Source: DATDDB01 sp035260545 (GTDB taxonomy: Bacteria; Pseudomonadota; Gammaproteobacteria; Burkholderiales; Gallionellaceae). From it: DNA of 36,022 nt. The notes below the pieces were generated by a model. It did not search any database. It saw only the letters and a program-made list of their open reading frames with translations, and had not been told where the DNA came from. Location: contig DATFUZ010000023.1 in assembly GCA_035260545.1 (NCBI GenBank), positions 1-36,022 of the forward strand. The letters are read 5' to 3'. The translations under genes and the position numbers were made by a program. How positions within the stretch are numbered: the stretch's first letter is position 1; every line of letters begins with the position of its first letter. Shown here in pieces: positions 22,587 to 32,030 of the stretch.

Positions 22587-24584
22587 TCAGACGACTTCGC
22601 GCGATGCCGCCGGATCGGGGGCGTCCGCCGTCTCGCGCTTCATGCTGTACATGGCCGCATCGGCGTGCTTGATAAGCGACTCCGCATCGGTTCCGTGATC
22701 GGGGTAGATGCTGAGCCCCGCGCTGACGCTGATCTCGATGGCGTGCCCGTCGATGACGCAAGGTTCGCATATGCTGTCCAGGGTTTTGTGCAGCCATTCC
22801 CCGGCGGCATCGTGGCCGGCGATGCTTGCCAGCAGAATCACGAATTCGTCCCCGCCCAGGCGGGTCACCGTGTCGGTTTCCCGCACATGCATTTTGAGTC
22901 GGCTGGCCACGGTCTTGAGCACCTTGTCGCCGACCTCATGTCCGTACTGGTCGTTGACGGGCTTGAACTTGTTCAGATCATAGAACAGTACCGCAAACTG
23001 GCCGCCGTTCCGCGCGGCCTGCTTGATCAATTGATCGATGCGGTCATTGAACAGGATCCGGTTGGGCAGGCCGGTCAGCATGTCGTGGTGCGCGATGTGC
23101 CACAGATGCGCTTCCTCCGCCTTGCGCTCGCTAATGTCGGTCATGATGGCGACATAGTGGGTGAGACTGCTCGAACTGCCGGGCACGCGGCTGATGCTGA
23201 CGCTAAGCGGCAGCAGATCGCCATCCTTGCGACGATCGATCACGTCGCCCTGCCAGTAGCCTTTGTCGTTCAGGGCGCGCCATATCGCCTGGTCTTGCTC
23301 GGTCGTGGAATAGCCGGAATGCAGGACGCGCGGCGTCTGCCCCGTCAGCTCCTCGGCGGCATAGCCCGTCATGCGGCACAGCGCCTTGTTGACTGACAGA
23401 ATGCGCATCGAGGCGTCGGTTATCAGCACGCCGTTGCTGCTGGAGTCGAATACCACGGCGGCAAGCCGCTGCTGCTCCTCGGCGTGCTTGCGTTCACTCA
23501 TATCGAGGATGTAGGCGATGCCGTTCTTGCGGTCGCCTCCTATCATGGCGGCGCCGATGTAGATCGGAATGTGGGTGCCATCCTTGTGCCGCAGTTCCTT
23601 CTCGAACGGCTCGCAGTAACCGCGGTCGGCGAGCTCGGTCAGCGCCTGCCGGTCGCGCGCTGACCATTCCGGCGGCGTCATTGCCGTCCATTTCAGCGCC
23701 CCGGCTTCCAGCTCGGCTCGCGAGTATCCCAGCATCCGCAGCAGCAGATCGTTGGCGTCGGTGAAGCCGCCATCTACGTCCCACGACGCGATGCCTATGG
23801 TGTTGGAATCCTTGAGGCTGCGGAAGCGCGACTCGCTGGCCTTCAGCTGCTGTTCCGCGCGTCCTATGCTGACGATAACCTGCCGGCTCACCAGCAGCCC
23901 GCCCCCCGTCGATGCCGCAAGCACCAGCAGGCTTGCCAGCCAGAATGTGCGCTTGACCCAGCGCGCGCCGTCGCCGAGCACCACCGAAAAATCATTTTCC
24001 ATCACGCCCAGCCGGCTGCCGAGCTGGTTCAGTTGCACGTGATAAGCCGCCAGCCGTGCCGCGTTCATGCGCCCCCCTGCGAAATCGGCATGAATGGCAT
24101 CGCCCGTCGATTTGAGTCTGAGCATTTCCGCGTCCGCCTGCCGCCAGATCCCGATTGCGTCGCGCATGTACGAGATGCTCCGGAAGTGCAGGAAGAACCA
24201 GATCAGGGAGTGGACATCCTCAGGCGCATTGTTGCCGTCGATAAATCCTCTTTGCGCGGCGAGCAGGTCGGGTGCCGCAACCTCAAGCGCGTGCCGCGCG
24301 GCGCTGTCCCCTTCGAAGACATGCAGCGATTTCCGGAAGGCGCGGTAATCGGCCTCGTCGCGGCTGTAGGTGTAGTGCTCCAGTTCCAGCACCGCGTCCT
24401 TCTGCGCCTTCGCCCACAAACCCTCGCCGCGTACGTAAGAGCGGACGCCATTGAAGATGCTGCCTTGCAGCTCGATCATCCCGGTCAGGCAGATGGCGAT
24501 GATGACAAACAGCACGACAACCAGCTTCACCTTGCCGGTGGTGCCAAGCTCGAGATGACGCAAGAGATCAGCCGATTTTCCCAT
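22587..24584 (-). CDS. membrane diguanylate cyclase with two PAS domains
   Basis: About 665 residues from ATG 24584. A transmembrane helix (about 19-39), a periplasmic sensor region (about 40-213) of mostly helical character, a second helix (about 214-233), PAS1 (about 252-366), PAS2 (about 374-488) and a GGDEF domain (about 500-655). The active site is intact (RLGGDEF, 577-581), and an RxxD inhibitory site (RETD, 568-571) lies five residues before it, so it should make cyclic di-GMP with product inhibition. No EAL domain is present. The frame is open to 24764, but the added 60 residues read through a large hairpin and have no domain similarity, so I use the internal ATG, though it lacks a good Shine-Dalgarno. 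Signal and targets unknown. Confidence 0.9.
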   Translation of the reverse strand: MGKSADLLRHLELGTTGKVKLVVVLFVIIAICLTGMIELQGSIFNGVRSYVRGEGLWAKAQKDAVLELEHYTYSRDEADYRAFRKSLHVFEGDSAARHALEVAAPDLLAAQRGFIDGNNAPEDVHSLIWFFLHFRSISYMRDAIGIWRQADAEMLRLKSTGDAIHADFAGGRMNAARLAAYHVQLNQLGSRLGVMENDFSVVLGDGARWVKRTFWLASLLVLAASTGGGLLVSRQVIVSIGRAEQQLKASESRFRSLKDSNTIGIASWDVDGGFTDANDLLLRMLGYSRAELEAGALKWTAMTPPEWSARDRQALTELADRGYCEPFEKELRHKDGTHIPIYIGAAMIGGDRKNGIAYILDMSERKHAEEQQRLAAVVFDSSSNGVLITDASMRILSVNKALCRMTGYAAEELTGQTPRVLHSGYSTTEQDQAIWRALNDKGYWQGDVIDRRKDGDLLPLSVSISRVPGSSSSLTHYVAIMTDISERKAEEAHLWHIAHHDMLTGLPNRILFNDRIDQLIKQAARNGGQFAVLFYDLNKFKPVNDQYGHEVGDKVLKTVASRLKMHVRETDTVTRLGGDEFVILLASIAGHDAAGEWLHKTLDSICEPCVIDGHAIEISVSAGLSIYPDHGTDAESLIKHADAAMYSMKRETADAPDPAASREVV

Positions 24585-24636
24585 GGTCGGCGTGCAGGCT
24601 ATCCGGCCACGCGGTCCCGCGATGGAGTCGGCGCGC

Positions 24637-24682
24637 GGCGAAGGGCGAATCGAAGGCTTCGCCCTTCGATTCGCCCTTCGCC
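24637..24682 (-). repeat. 20-bp perfect hairpin upstream of the diguanylate cyclase gene
   Basis: Arms 24637-24656 and 24663-24682 are perfectly complementary (20 bp) around a 6-nt loop; with one bulged base they extend by five more pairs (24631-24687). Each arm itself contains the repeated unit CGAAGGGCGAATCGAAGG-like sequence. It lies about 50 nt upstream of the cyclase ATG. It could be a transcription terminator of the upstream gene without T-run, a leader structure, or an inserted palindrome. Confidence 0.65.
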
Positions 24683-24759
24683 CGCGCACTCTGGGGTCGG
24701 GAAAACATCGTGGGGCCATCGCGCCTCCCTGTTGTCGTTCCGCTCGCGCGGGCCGAATC

Positions 24760-24789
24760 AACATACCAATCGCAGGCGAATACCGTCAA
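24760..24789 (-). promoter_or_regulatory. possible promoter for the diguanylate cyclase gene
   Basis: On the minus strand TTGACG (24784-24789), an 18-nt spacer and TATGTT (24760-24765). If used, the 20-bp hairpin would be inside the roughly 170-nt untranslated leader. The -10 match is only moderate. Confidence 0.35.
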
Positions 24790-24870
24790 GTGGTATCCCG
24801 CACTAAGTATTTATACGGGGCATAGGCTGCGTGTGCTGCAGCCATGCCAGTCGCACCCGCGTGCACCTCG

Positions 24871-25548
24871 TTATGCCAGCAATACCGCGATGATGCCGGT
24901 CAGAAATACGCCGTCCAGTGTGCCTGCGCCGCCGATGGAGGCGACCGGCGAGCCGAGCTTGAGGATGTCCTTCAGCCGCATCAGGTCTGCGCCAATCAGC
25001 ACGCCCAGTGTGCCGGAAATGTAGGCCAGCGGCGCCCGCTGCGCCGGGTCGATCAGCGTCGCCACCAGCGCGGCGGCGAGCGGTGCAATGAGGATGGGCA
25101 TGCCGATGCCCATGCGCGGAATCGGGCGGCTGAACTTGGCCGCGATCAGCGCGACGACCATGATGGATACGACAGAGTGCACCAGGCCCAGCGAAGTGTG
25201 GGCGAACAGATAAAGGGAGAACAACACCGGCAGCAGGGCGCCACCGACGTTGACCGTGATGGTGACCTTGCCGGTGAACGGCGGCAGCTTGGGGAACGGC
25301 CAGCCCTCCGGAAACTGAGGTTCAGCCGCGGGCGGCACAGGAGGCGGCGGCCCATCCGCCTTGAGGGTGACCACGGGAAGGTTGATCATACTGCCCGCGA
25401 GCGTACACATCAGCAGAAGATAGGCGAGATCCGGGGAAAGTCCCAGCTTGTCAAAGGCGACGCTGATCAGGCCGATCTGGACAAGCCCGATCACCACGCC
25501 CAGGACGAGCAGCAGGACCAGCAGGCGACGCGGCGATGGCGAAGACAT
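24871..25548 (-). CDS. DUF1614 integral membrane protein
   Basis: A 225-residue polytopic membrane protein with about six hydrophobic segments. Landmarks are FDKLGLSPDLAYLLLMCTLAGS, a proline-rich soluble loop (about 64-90), VNVGGALLPVLFSLYLF, and the C-terminal SPVASIGGAGTLDGVFLTGI, which match the DUF1614 family as I know it. Function is unknown. It lies 139 nt downstream of the P3A proton ATPase on the same strand, so a shared transcript is possible, though the gap contains a GC-rich CCCCGG/CCGGGG hairpin. The ATG 25548 lacks a clear Shine-Dalgarno. Confidence 0.8.
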   Translation of the reverse strand: MSSPSPRRLLVLLLVLGVVIGLVQIGLISVAFDKLGLSPDLAYLLLMCTLAGSMINLPVVTLKADGPPPPVPPAAEPQFPEGWPFPKLPPFTGKVTITVNVGGALLPVLFSLYLFAHTSLGLVHSVVSIMVVALIAAKFSRPIPRMGIGMPILIAPLAAALVATLIDPAQRAPLAYISGTLGVLIGADLMRLKDILKLGSPVASIGGAGTLDGVFLTGIIAVLLA

Positions 25549-25687
25549 GATGGTTCAACGGCCCCGGCAAAGGGGCGGCCCTCCGGGGCGTGAACGAACG
25601 GGATCGATGTGTAAGCTCACTGCTGTCCCCCACAAAAAACTCCGGGTTGAACGCGCGCCCTGGCGAAAACGCCCCGTCCCCGAAAAA

Positions 25688-28291
25688 TCACCGCTCGCCG
25701 CGGTTATGCACGATATTGTAGGCCGCGCGCTTGATCCAGTCGTTGAGCACCAGCCATGCCAATGCATAAGCCCATACCCATAGCGCGTGCACCCAGCCGA
25801 TGGGCGTCACCATGAAACCATACACCACAACCACCGTACCCGCCACCGCCGACCAGATACTCGCATGCAGCAGGATGGGGGAGGGAAACGGGCGCTGCCA
25901 GAACCAGCCTGTGGTGCGGGTCAGGAAGATGGTGGCGTGCCCCGCAACCAGCAGCTTCAGGAATATCATGGACTGTATCATGCCCTGGGAAAATCCCATG
26001 CGCTCCAGGATATAGAACAGGCCGAAGGACGCGACCACCCCGATCAGTCCCAGCATGGTGGACACCGTGAGCAATTCCGGCATGCTCCAGCGCACCGGCT
26101 CCTTCTGCACCCGCGTCCTGTCGTACGCGATGCTGAGGATGGGCAGGTCGTTGAGCAGCGCCAGCAGGATGATCATCAGTGCCGTCACTGGGTAGAAGTT
26201 GAACACGACGATGCTGAGCGTCATGAACAGGATCACCCGCACCGTTTCCGCGATGCGGTAGATCGAATAGCTCTTCATCCGCTCGAAGGTGATGCGCGCC
26301 TCCTTCACCGCGTCGTTGATCACCGCCAGGCCGGGCGCGGTGAGGACAATGTCGGCGGCCGCGCGCGCGGCATCCGTGGCGTTGGAAACGGCAATGCCGC
26401 AATCGGAACGCTTGAGCGCCGGCGCATCGTTGACGCCGTCCCCGGTCATCGCCACGATGTGCCCGCCCTTCTGCAGCGTATCCACGATACGGAACTTGTC
26501 TTCCGGCACTACCTCGGCAAAGATGGTGACCTGTTCTATCATCTCGATGATTGCCGATTCATGGGTGTGGATGAATTCGCGTTCCAGCAGCCGGGTGTCG
26601 TAGAGCGTCTCCACGGTATCCATTACCTGCTTCGCAAAGCCCCGGGCGTCAGCCGCAGACATGTCCGGCTTCAGGCTGCGGTAGATGGCGGCCGACAGCA
26701 CCTCGGCGAGCGTGAGCAGTTCGTTGCTGGCGCTGCCCGAGAGCTGAGACGAACGCAGGATGTTCGGCGGCAGGCCCAGTATGCCGCCGATCTCGCGGGC
26801 AATCGCGGTATTGTCGCCGGTCACCATCTTGACCTTCACCCCGTGATCGGCGAGATCCTGGATCACCGCGCGCGAATCGTCGCGCGGGGGGTCGTACAGC
26901 GGCACCAGGCCGATCAGCGAAAATTCCTCACCCTGCTTGCGTCCAACCGCCAGGGTGCGATAGCCCTTCGATGCGAGCAGGTCCACCATCTTGTGGATGT
27001 TCTGCGCGTTCTGGTCCGGCAGCGCCGCCAGGCCCAGGAGCACCTGCGGCGCACCCTTGATGGCGGTATATTTCTCCCCGTTCAACTCGACTTCCGCTTC
27101 GGTGCGCTTGCGCACCGGGTCGAACGGCACAAAGGACATCTGTTTCCAGTCCTGCCACCCCATACCCGGAAAACGCTCGTCTATGTAATGGAAGATCGGC
27201 ATTTCAATCGGGTCATGGTTTTCCAGCCGCGATGCCAGCGCCGCATACAGCAATAGCGTCTTTTCATCGTAGCCGTCGAAGGCCACCAGTTCGGAAATCT
27301 GCATCTCGTTCTTGGTAAGCGTGCCGGTTTTGTCCGAGCAGAATACGTCCACCCCGGCAAGCTCCTCGATCGCCGTCAGCCGCGAGACGATGGCCTGGCG
27401 CCGCGCCAGGTTGACGGCCCCGACCGCCATGGTGACCGACAGCACTGCCGGCAGTGCAACGGGGATGGCGGCGACCGTCAGCACCAGCGAGAAGCGCGCG
27501 ATCTCCAGGAAGGGCTGGTGCCGGAACAGGGCGACCATGATGATCAGCGCCACCAGCACGGCCGTGATCACAATCAGGAAATTGCCGATCCGGATGACCA
27601 TCTTCTGGAAGTGGCTGCGCTCCTCCAGGCTGGCTTTGGCCACCAGCGACACCACCGTCTGGAAGTTGGTGTTGCGGCCGGTGTTGACCACCACGGCGAG
27701 CATTTCACCCTGCTTGACAATGGTGTTGGCGTACGCGACCTCTTCGGTCTTCTTGCTCACCGGAAGCGACTCGCCGGTCAGTGAGGACTGGTCAATCAGA
27801 AGGTAATCTCCCTGAAACAACTGTACGTCGGCGGGAACGATGTTGCCGATGCGCAGCTTGATGATGTCGCCTGGAACAAGTTCGCGCGAGGGAATGGAGC
27901 GGAAGACGCCATCACGCCGCACGATGGTTTCGTTCGCGAGGCGTTGCTTCAGCGCCTTAAGCGCATTAAGCGCGCGATGCTCCTGGAAGAAGTCGAGGCC
28001 CGCATTGACCAGCAGCAGGATCGTAATGATCGTGAAATCGTCCCACTTTCCGACGGCGGCGGAGAGGATCGCCGCGATCTCGATCATCCACGGGATGGGC
28101 CCCCAGAACCGCCGGAATAGCCGGTGCCACAGCGGCTCCTCCTTTTCCTCCATCTCGTTGTACCCATATTGTGCGAGGCGGGTCGCGACTTCATCCGCGG
28201 CGAGCCCTTGCTCTGCGGTAACGCCAAGCTGTCCCAGGGTGTCGGCGATAGTCTGACCGGCGTAGTCATCGGTTTTTTTCGGGGTGTTCAC
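25688..28291 (-). CDS. P3A-type plasma-membrane proton ATPase
   Basis: About 867 residues. P-type ATPase motifs: TGES (172-175), the M4 segment AIPVALPAVLSVT, the phosphorylation site CSDKTGTLT with Asp320, KGAP nucleotide-binding loop, MVTGDN (491-494) and GDGVNDAP (617-622). The M5/M6 region YSIYRIAETVRVILF...LLNDLPILSIAYDR matches plant/fungal/archaeal H+-ATPases (Pma1/AHA2), where the Asn-Asp of M6 is important for proton transport. It should export protons using ATP. An insert of some 70 residues (about 515-587) precedes FAEVVPEDK. I choose GTG 28291: a perfect AGGAGG stands 8 nt upstream, and the upstream ATG 28405 lies before the predicted transcription start. Confidence 0.93.
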   Translation of the reverse strand: MNTPKKTDDYAGQTIADTLGQLGVTAEQGLAADEVATRLAQYGYNEMEEKEEPLWHRLFRRFWGPIPWMIEIAAILSAAVGKWDDFTIITILLLVNAGLDFFQEHRALNALKALKQRLANETIVRRDGVFRSIPSRELVPGDIIKLRIGNIVPADVQLFQGDYLLIDQSSLTGESLPVSKKTEEVAYANTIVKQGEMLAVVVNTGRNTNFQTVVSLVAKASLEERSHFQKMVIRIGNFLIVITAVLVALIIMVALFRHQPFLEIARFSLVLTVAAIPVALPAVLSVTMAVGAVNLARRQAIVSRLTAIEELAGVDVFCSDKTGTLTKNEMQISELVAFDGYDEKTLLLYAALASRLENHDPIEMPIFHYIDERFPGMGWQDWKQMSFVPFDPVRKRTEAEVELNGEKYTAIKGAPQVLLGLAALPDQNAQNIHKMVDLLASKGYRTLAVGRKQGEEFSLIGLVPLYDPPRDDSRAVIQDLADHGVKVKMVTGDNTAIAREIGGILGLPPNILRSSQLSGSASNELLTLAEVLSAAIYRSLKPDMSAADARGFAKQVMDTVETLYDTRLLEREFIHTHESAIIEMIEQVTIFAEVVPEDKFRIVDTLQKGGHIVAMTGDGVNDAPALKRSDCGIAVSNATDAARAAADIVLTAPGLAVINDAVKEARITFERMKSYSIYRIAETVRVILFMTLSIVVFNFYPVTALMIILLALLNDLPILSIAYDRTRVQKEPVRWSMPELLTVSTMLGLIGVVASFGLFYILERMGFSQGMIQSMIFLKLLVAGHATIFLTRTTGWFWQRPFPSPILLHASIWSAVAGTVVVVYGFMVTPIGWVHALWVWAYALAWLVLNDWIKRAAYNIVHNRGER

Positions 28292-28396
28292 GCGTATAGC
28301 CTCCTGGTTGTTTGTCGCCGGGCGTACGGATGGCCGCGACCGGAGCAGTGCATGCTGCGGGGCGGGCGAATACTCACGGGATGAAGGGACGCCAAA

Positions 28397-28425
28397 TTTA
28401 TACACCGAGCGTGCATGGTTGAAAA
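28397..28425 (-). promoter_or_regulatory. predicted sigma-70 promoter for the proton ATPase
   Basis: On the minus strand TTTTCA (28420-28425), a 17-nt spacer and TATAAA (28397-28402). It places the start of transcription near 28390 and leaves about 100 nt of leader before the GTG start at 28291. Confidence 0.45.
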
Positions 28426-28589
28426 CCTGAAAATGTCGCGGCGCACGCCAACGCGATCGGCCCGGTCCTGACCATGAGAAACTTTTCGGGTTGGTATGAA
28501 CGAGTTACGGCGCGGCGCGGTTCCGGGCGGCGGGAGCCGCGAAATCGTCTTATACTGGCCGCCCATCGCATGTATGGAGTAAAGACATC

Positions 28590-29105
28590 ATGGCCGCCAT
28601 CCTGCGCGCAATAAGAGCCGACATCACCACGCTGACCGTGGACGCCATAGTCAATGCCGCGAACAGCTCGTTGCTGGGCGGCGGCGGCGTAGACGGCGCC
28701 ATCCACCATGCGGCCGGGCCGCAAATACTGGAAGCCTGCCGTTTTCTGGGCGGCTGCGCGACCGGTGACGCCAAGACGACGGCGGGCTTCAATTTGCCGG
28801 CCCGGTTTGTGATCCACACCGTCGGGCCGATCTGGCAGGGCGGAAACGCGGGCGAGGCGCAGCAACTGGCCGGGTGCTACCGCCGCTCGCTGGAGGAGGC
28901 GGCACATGGCGCGGCCTCGATCGCATTTCCTGCCATCAGCACCGGGGTGTATGGGTATCCGCCGGAGCGGGCAGCGCGGGTTGCCGTCGACACGGTGCGG
29001 GCGACGGTGCCGCAACATCCCGTCATTCGCGAGGTGATTTTCTGCTGCTTTTCCGATGACGATCTGGCGCGCTACCGGGCGCTGCTCACGCCATCCTCCG
29101 CCTGA
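28590..29105 (+). CDS. ymdB: macro-domain protein, O-acetyl-ADP-ribose deacetylase type
   Basis: A 171-residue single macro domain. The ADP-ribose-binding motifs are DAIVNAANSSLLGGGGVDGAIHHAAGP near the N-terminus, including the Asn and the Gly-rich loop, and SIAFPAISTGVYGYPPERAARVA near residue 110. Together with the size this matches the MacroD/YmdB class, which removes acetyl from O-acetyl-ADP-ribose or ADP-ribose from acidic residues. GGAG lies upstream of ATG 28590. It is divergent from the proton ATPase and 78 nt before aroC. The gene symbol is given by similarity only. Confidence 0.92.
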   Translation: MAAILRAIRADITTLTVDAIVNAANSSLLGGGGVDGAIHHAAGPQILEACRFLGGCATGDAKTTAGFNLPARFVIHTVGPIWQGGNAGEAQQLAGCYRRSLEEAAHGAASIAFPAISTGVYGYPPERAARVAVDTVRATVPQHPVIREVIFCCFSDDDLARYRALLTPSSA

Positions 29106-29183
29106 CGGGGCGGCCCCGCCGCCCGTGCCATAGGGCGGGGGCGGTGTGATAAACTCGCAGTATCGTTCACGCGGGATGGCTCC

Positions 29184-30278
29184 ATGTCAGGCAATACTTT
29201 CGGCACACTGTTCACGGTCACATCGTTCGGCGAATCGCACGGTCCAGCCATCGGTTGTGTAGTGGACGGTTGCCCGCCTGGACTGGCGCTGTCGGAGGCG
29301 GACCTTCAGACCGATCTCGACCGGCGCAAGCCGGGCACCTCGCGTCATGTCACGCAGCGCCGTGAATCGGACACCGTGGAAATCCTGTCCGGCGTGTTCG
29401 AGGGCAAGACCACGGGCACGCCCATCGCCCTGCTGATCCGCAACGAAGACCAGCGCAGCAAGGATTACGGCAATATCGCGGAAACTTTTCGCCCTGGCCA
29501 CGCGGACTACACCTACTGGCACAAGTACGGCATACGCGACTATCGCGGGGGTGGCCGCTCTTCCGCGCGCGAGACCGCAGCACGTGTCGCGGCCGGGGCC
29601 ATCGCGAAAAAATGGCTGGCCGAGAAATACAACGTGGTGGTGCGCGGCTATCTGGAGCAGCTCGGCGAGATCGCCATCCCGTTCAAGCATTGGGCTGAGG
29701 TCGAGGCCGAGGGCAACAGCTTCTTCGTGGCGGACGCAAGCTATGTGCCGCGCCTGGAGGAATACATGGACGCGCTGCGCAAGTCAGGCGACTCCATCGG
29801 CGCGAAGCTCGCAGTGATGGCGCAGAACGTGCCCGTGGGCTGGGGCGAACCGGTGTTCGACCGGCTGGACGCCGACATCGCCCATGCCCTGATGAGCATC
29901 AATGCCGTAAAAGGCGTGGAGATCGGCGACGGCTTCGCCTGCGTCACCCAGCGCGGCAGCGAACATGGCGACGAACTGACCCCGGAGGGCTTCGCCTCCA
30001 ACCACGCGGGCGGCATACTGGGCGGCATTTCCACCGGCCAGGACATTGTCGCGCGCTATGCCATCAAGCCCACCTCCAGCATCCGCCTGCCGCGCCGCTC
30101 CATCAACAAGGCGGGCGAGCCGGTGACGGTCGAAACCCATGGCCGCCACGACCCCTGCGTCGGCATCCGCGCCACCCCAATTGCCGAGGCCATGCTGGCC
30201 CTGGTGCTGATGGATCATGCCCTGCGTCATCGCGCGCAGAACGGGGATGTGGAAGTTTCTACGCCGAAACTGCGCTAG
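29184..30278 (+). CDS. aroC: chorismate synthase
   Basis: A 364-residue FMN-dependent lyase making chorismate from EPSP, the last step of the shikimate pathway, feeding the TrpE enzyme encoded elsewhere in this window. Motifs: SGNTFGTLFTVTSFGESHG (N-terminal signature with the conserved His), RPGHADYTYWHKYGIRDYRG followed by GGRSSARETAARVAAGA, GGISTGQDIVARYAIKPTSS and GRHDPCVGIRATPIAEAM. Length is typical of bacterial AroC. The region just upstream has a GC-rich inverted sequence (GGGCGG/CCGCCC) that may terminate the macro-domain gene. Confidence 0.98.
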   Translation: MSGNTFGTLFTVTSFGESHGPAIGCVVDGCPPGLALSEADLQTDLDRRKPGTSRHVTQRRESDTVEILSGVFEGKTTGTPIALLIRNEDQRSKDYGNIAETFRPGHADYTYWHKYGIRDYRGGGRSSARETAARVAAGAIAKKWLAEKYNVVVRGYLEQLGEIAIPFKHWAEVEAEGNSFFVADASYVPRLEEYMDALRKSGDSIGAKLAVMAQNVPVGWGEPVFDRLDADIAHALMSINAVKGVEIGDGFACVTQRGSEHGDELTPEGFASNHAGGILGGISTGQDIVARYAIKPTSSIRLPRRSINKAGEPVTVETHGRHDPCVGIRATPIAEAMLALVLMDHALRHRAQNGDVEVSTPKLR

Positions 30279-30336
30279 CTTCGTGCGCTGACCGGCAGGT
30301 GCAGGAGTGGCGTCAGCTCACGTACAAGCGGCCGTT

Positions 30337-31977
30337 CTAGCGCTCAGCCACCTTCTTGTACAACTTGAACCGTTCCTTCTTGTCCCCCGTGCGTGCACCC
30401 TCCCAGATCAGGCGCCAGTCCGGCTCGCTGGCGACGGGTTTCGCGGCGTTCGCCTGAACCAGCAGCAGCGAGCAGCGGCTGCGGGCGAGGCGCTCGGTGG
30501 TGATGCCCCCGAAATAGTCCAGCATGGCGCGCTGGCTGTCGCCCAAGCGCTCCCCTGCGATGCAGTTGTAATGCGCGGGCAGCGCCTGTTTCAGGCTCGC
30601 GACCACTCCGCGATAGCTCTTGCCGCTTTCCAGCCACGGCAGCCATAACGTCATTGCCAGCACCCACACCAGCGTCATGCCGCTCGCCCAGTTGATGACC
30701 GAACGCCGCACCGAGCGCCCGACGCGCCACACCAGCACGATCCATAGCACGGTGGCGCCCACGGCGATCCAGAATGGCGCGGGTTGAAATACCGGATGGA
30801 AGCCGGGCTGGTAATCCTTCAGCCAGTGGGTGATCTTGGCGTTGTTGTCGAGCAGCAGGCCCGCCCAGCCCCACCATAGGAGGATGGCCAGCAGGCCGAA
30901 GGTCATGATGCCGAACCAGTCGAGCGCATTCGCCGCACCCCGGCGCAGGCTGGGCAGCGCCGCGGTCGCAAGCAGGGCGAGCGGCAACAGCAAGGGCAGG
31001 GAAAGGACCTCCGCGAGATCGGGGGTGAGGCTGAGCGCGACCAGCATGACGGCAAAGGCGACCAGCAGCAACTGGTGCTGGGGCTCGTAGCGCAGGTTGC
31101 GGCGCACGTTCCACACCGACCATGCGGCGAGCGGCCACGCGGGCCAGGCCAGCCATGGGAGTTCCTGCGCATAGTACCAGGCGCGGTGTCCGAAGTGATG
31201 GCGGGCGTAGTTGAGCCAGTGCCCGATGTTGTGTGTCCACAGCCAGTCCGTGAACAGGCGGGGCGAGCGTTCATACAGCAGCCAGGGCCAGATCGTCAGC
31301 CAGGGCAGGGCGCACAGCAATGCGATGCCCAGGGCGATGTAATAGGGGCGGTTGCGCCAGTTGCGAAACAGCAGGAGCAGGGCGCTGATCGCGACAAACA
31401 GTACGATGGCGATGAAGCCTTTGGACATGAAGCCGATGCCGACGCCGATGCCGATGAAGACGCCGGCGCGACGGCGGAATCGCAGCGCCAGTCCGTAGCC
31501 ATAGATCATCATGGCGCAGCCGGCGAGCAGAGCAAGATCCGCGGCCAGCAGATGGGCGTGAATGAGCAGGCCCAGGCAGCCGATCAGGATGATGGCCGCG
31601 CTCCAGCCGCGATACTTGCCGAACAGGTCGCGGCCGGCGAGTCCCGTGAACAGCAGCGTGAGCGCCATGTAGAAGGCGCTGGCCAGGCGTGCGCCGTCGT
31701 GGAGCGGCAGTATGGGGGAAAGGACCTTGGCGAACAGTGCCGCCGTCATGTAGAACAGCGGCGGCTGGCCCATGCGCGGTTCACCCGCCAGCGTGGGCAC
31801 CAGCCAGTCGCCGCTGTGAAGGATGTGATAGACCAGGCCGAAGCTGTAGGCTTCGCCAGGTTTCCAGGGATCGTGGCCGACGATTCCGGTCAGCAGCCAG
31901 ACCGCGATGAGCAGCGCCAGCAGGCCGGCCTTGGGCAGGGTGATGGGGTGCTCGTTTGCGGTGGCGTAGGGAAACAT
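30337..31977 (-). CDS. ArnT/PMT-like membrane glycosyltransferase
   Basis: A 546-residue polytopic membrane protein with about 10-12 hydrophobic helices. Near the N-terminus it has the layout of ArnT/dolichyl-phosphate-mannose-type (GT83-like) transferases: DPWKPGEAYSFGLVYHILHSGDWLVPTLAGEPRMGQPPLFYM, where the usual DExRYA is only partly kept (the Glu remains). GDWLVP and QPPLFY are strong family marks. The C-terminal part is periplasmic. It would move a sugar from a polyprenyl-phosphate carrier to lipid A, protein or glycan; the acceptor is unknown. It is convergent with aroC and separated from rpmE by an intrinsic terminator, so it has its own promoter, which I could not identify. Confidence 0.82.
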   Translation of the reverse strand: MFPYATANEHPITLPKAGLLALLIAVWLLTGIVGHDPWKPGEAYSFGLVYHILHSGDWLVPTLAGEPRMGQPPLFYMTAALFAKVLSPILPLHDGARLASAFYMALTLLFTGLAGRDLFGKYRGWSAAIILIGCLGLLIHAHLLAADLALLAGCAMMIYGYGLALRFRRRAGVFIGIGVGIGFMSKGFIAIVLFVAISALLLLFRNWRNRPYYIALGIALLCALPWLTIWPWLLYERSPRLFTDWLWTHNIGHWLNYARHHFGHRAWYYAQELPWLAWPAWPLAAWSVWNVRRNLRYEPQHQLLLVAFAVMLVALSLTPDLAEVLSLPLLLPLALLATAALPSLRRGAANALDWFGIMTFGLLAILLWWGWAGLLLDNNAKITHWLKDYQPGFHPVFQPAPFWIAVGATVLWIVLVWRVGRSVRRSVINWASGMTLVWVLAMTLWLPWLESGKSYRGVVASLKQALPAHYNCIAGERLGDSQRAMLDYFGGITTERLARSRCSLLLVQANAAKPVASEPDWRLIWEGARTGDKKERFKLYKKVAER

Positions 31978-32030
31978 CGGCGACTTGTCTCGTTCCTAAT
32001 GCACGTGGCGGGGCGCGACATTCGCCCAAT

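Noticed and set aside
24585..24764. N-terminal 60-residue extension of the diguanylate cyclase
   Set aside because: It reads through a perfect palindrome, is Arg/Pro-rich, and the domain layout (short cytoplasmic start then helix 1) fits the internal ATG better.
25787..27256. Plus-strand frame of 489 codons opposite the proton ATPase
   Set aside because: Shadow of a gene with full P-type ATPase motifs.
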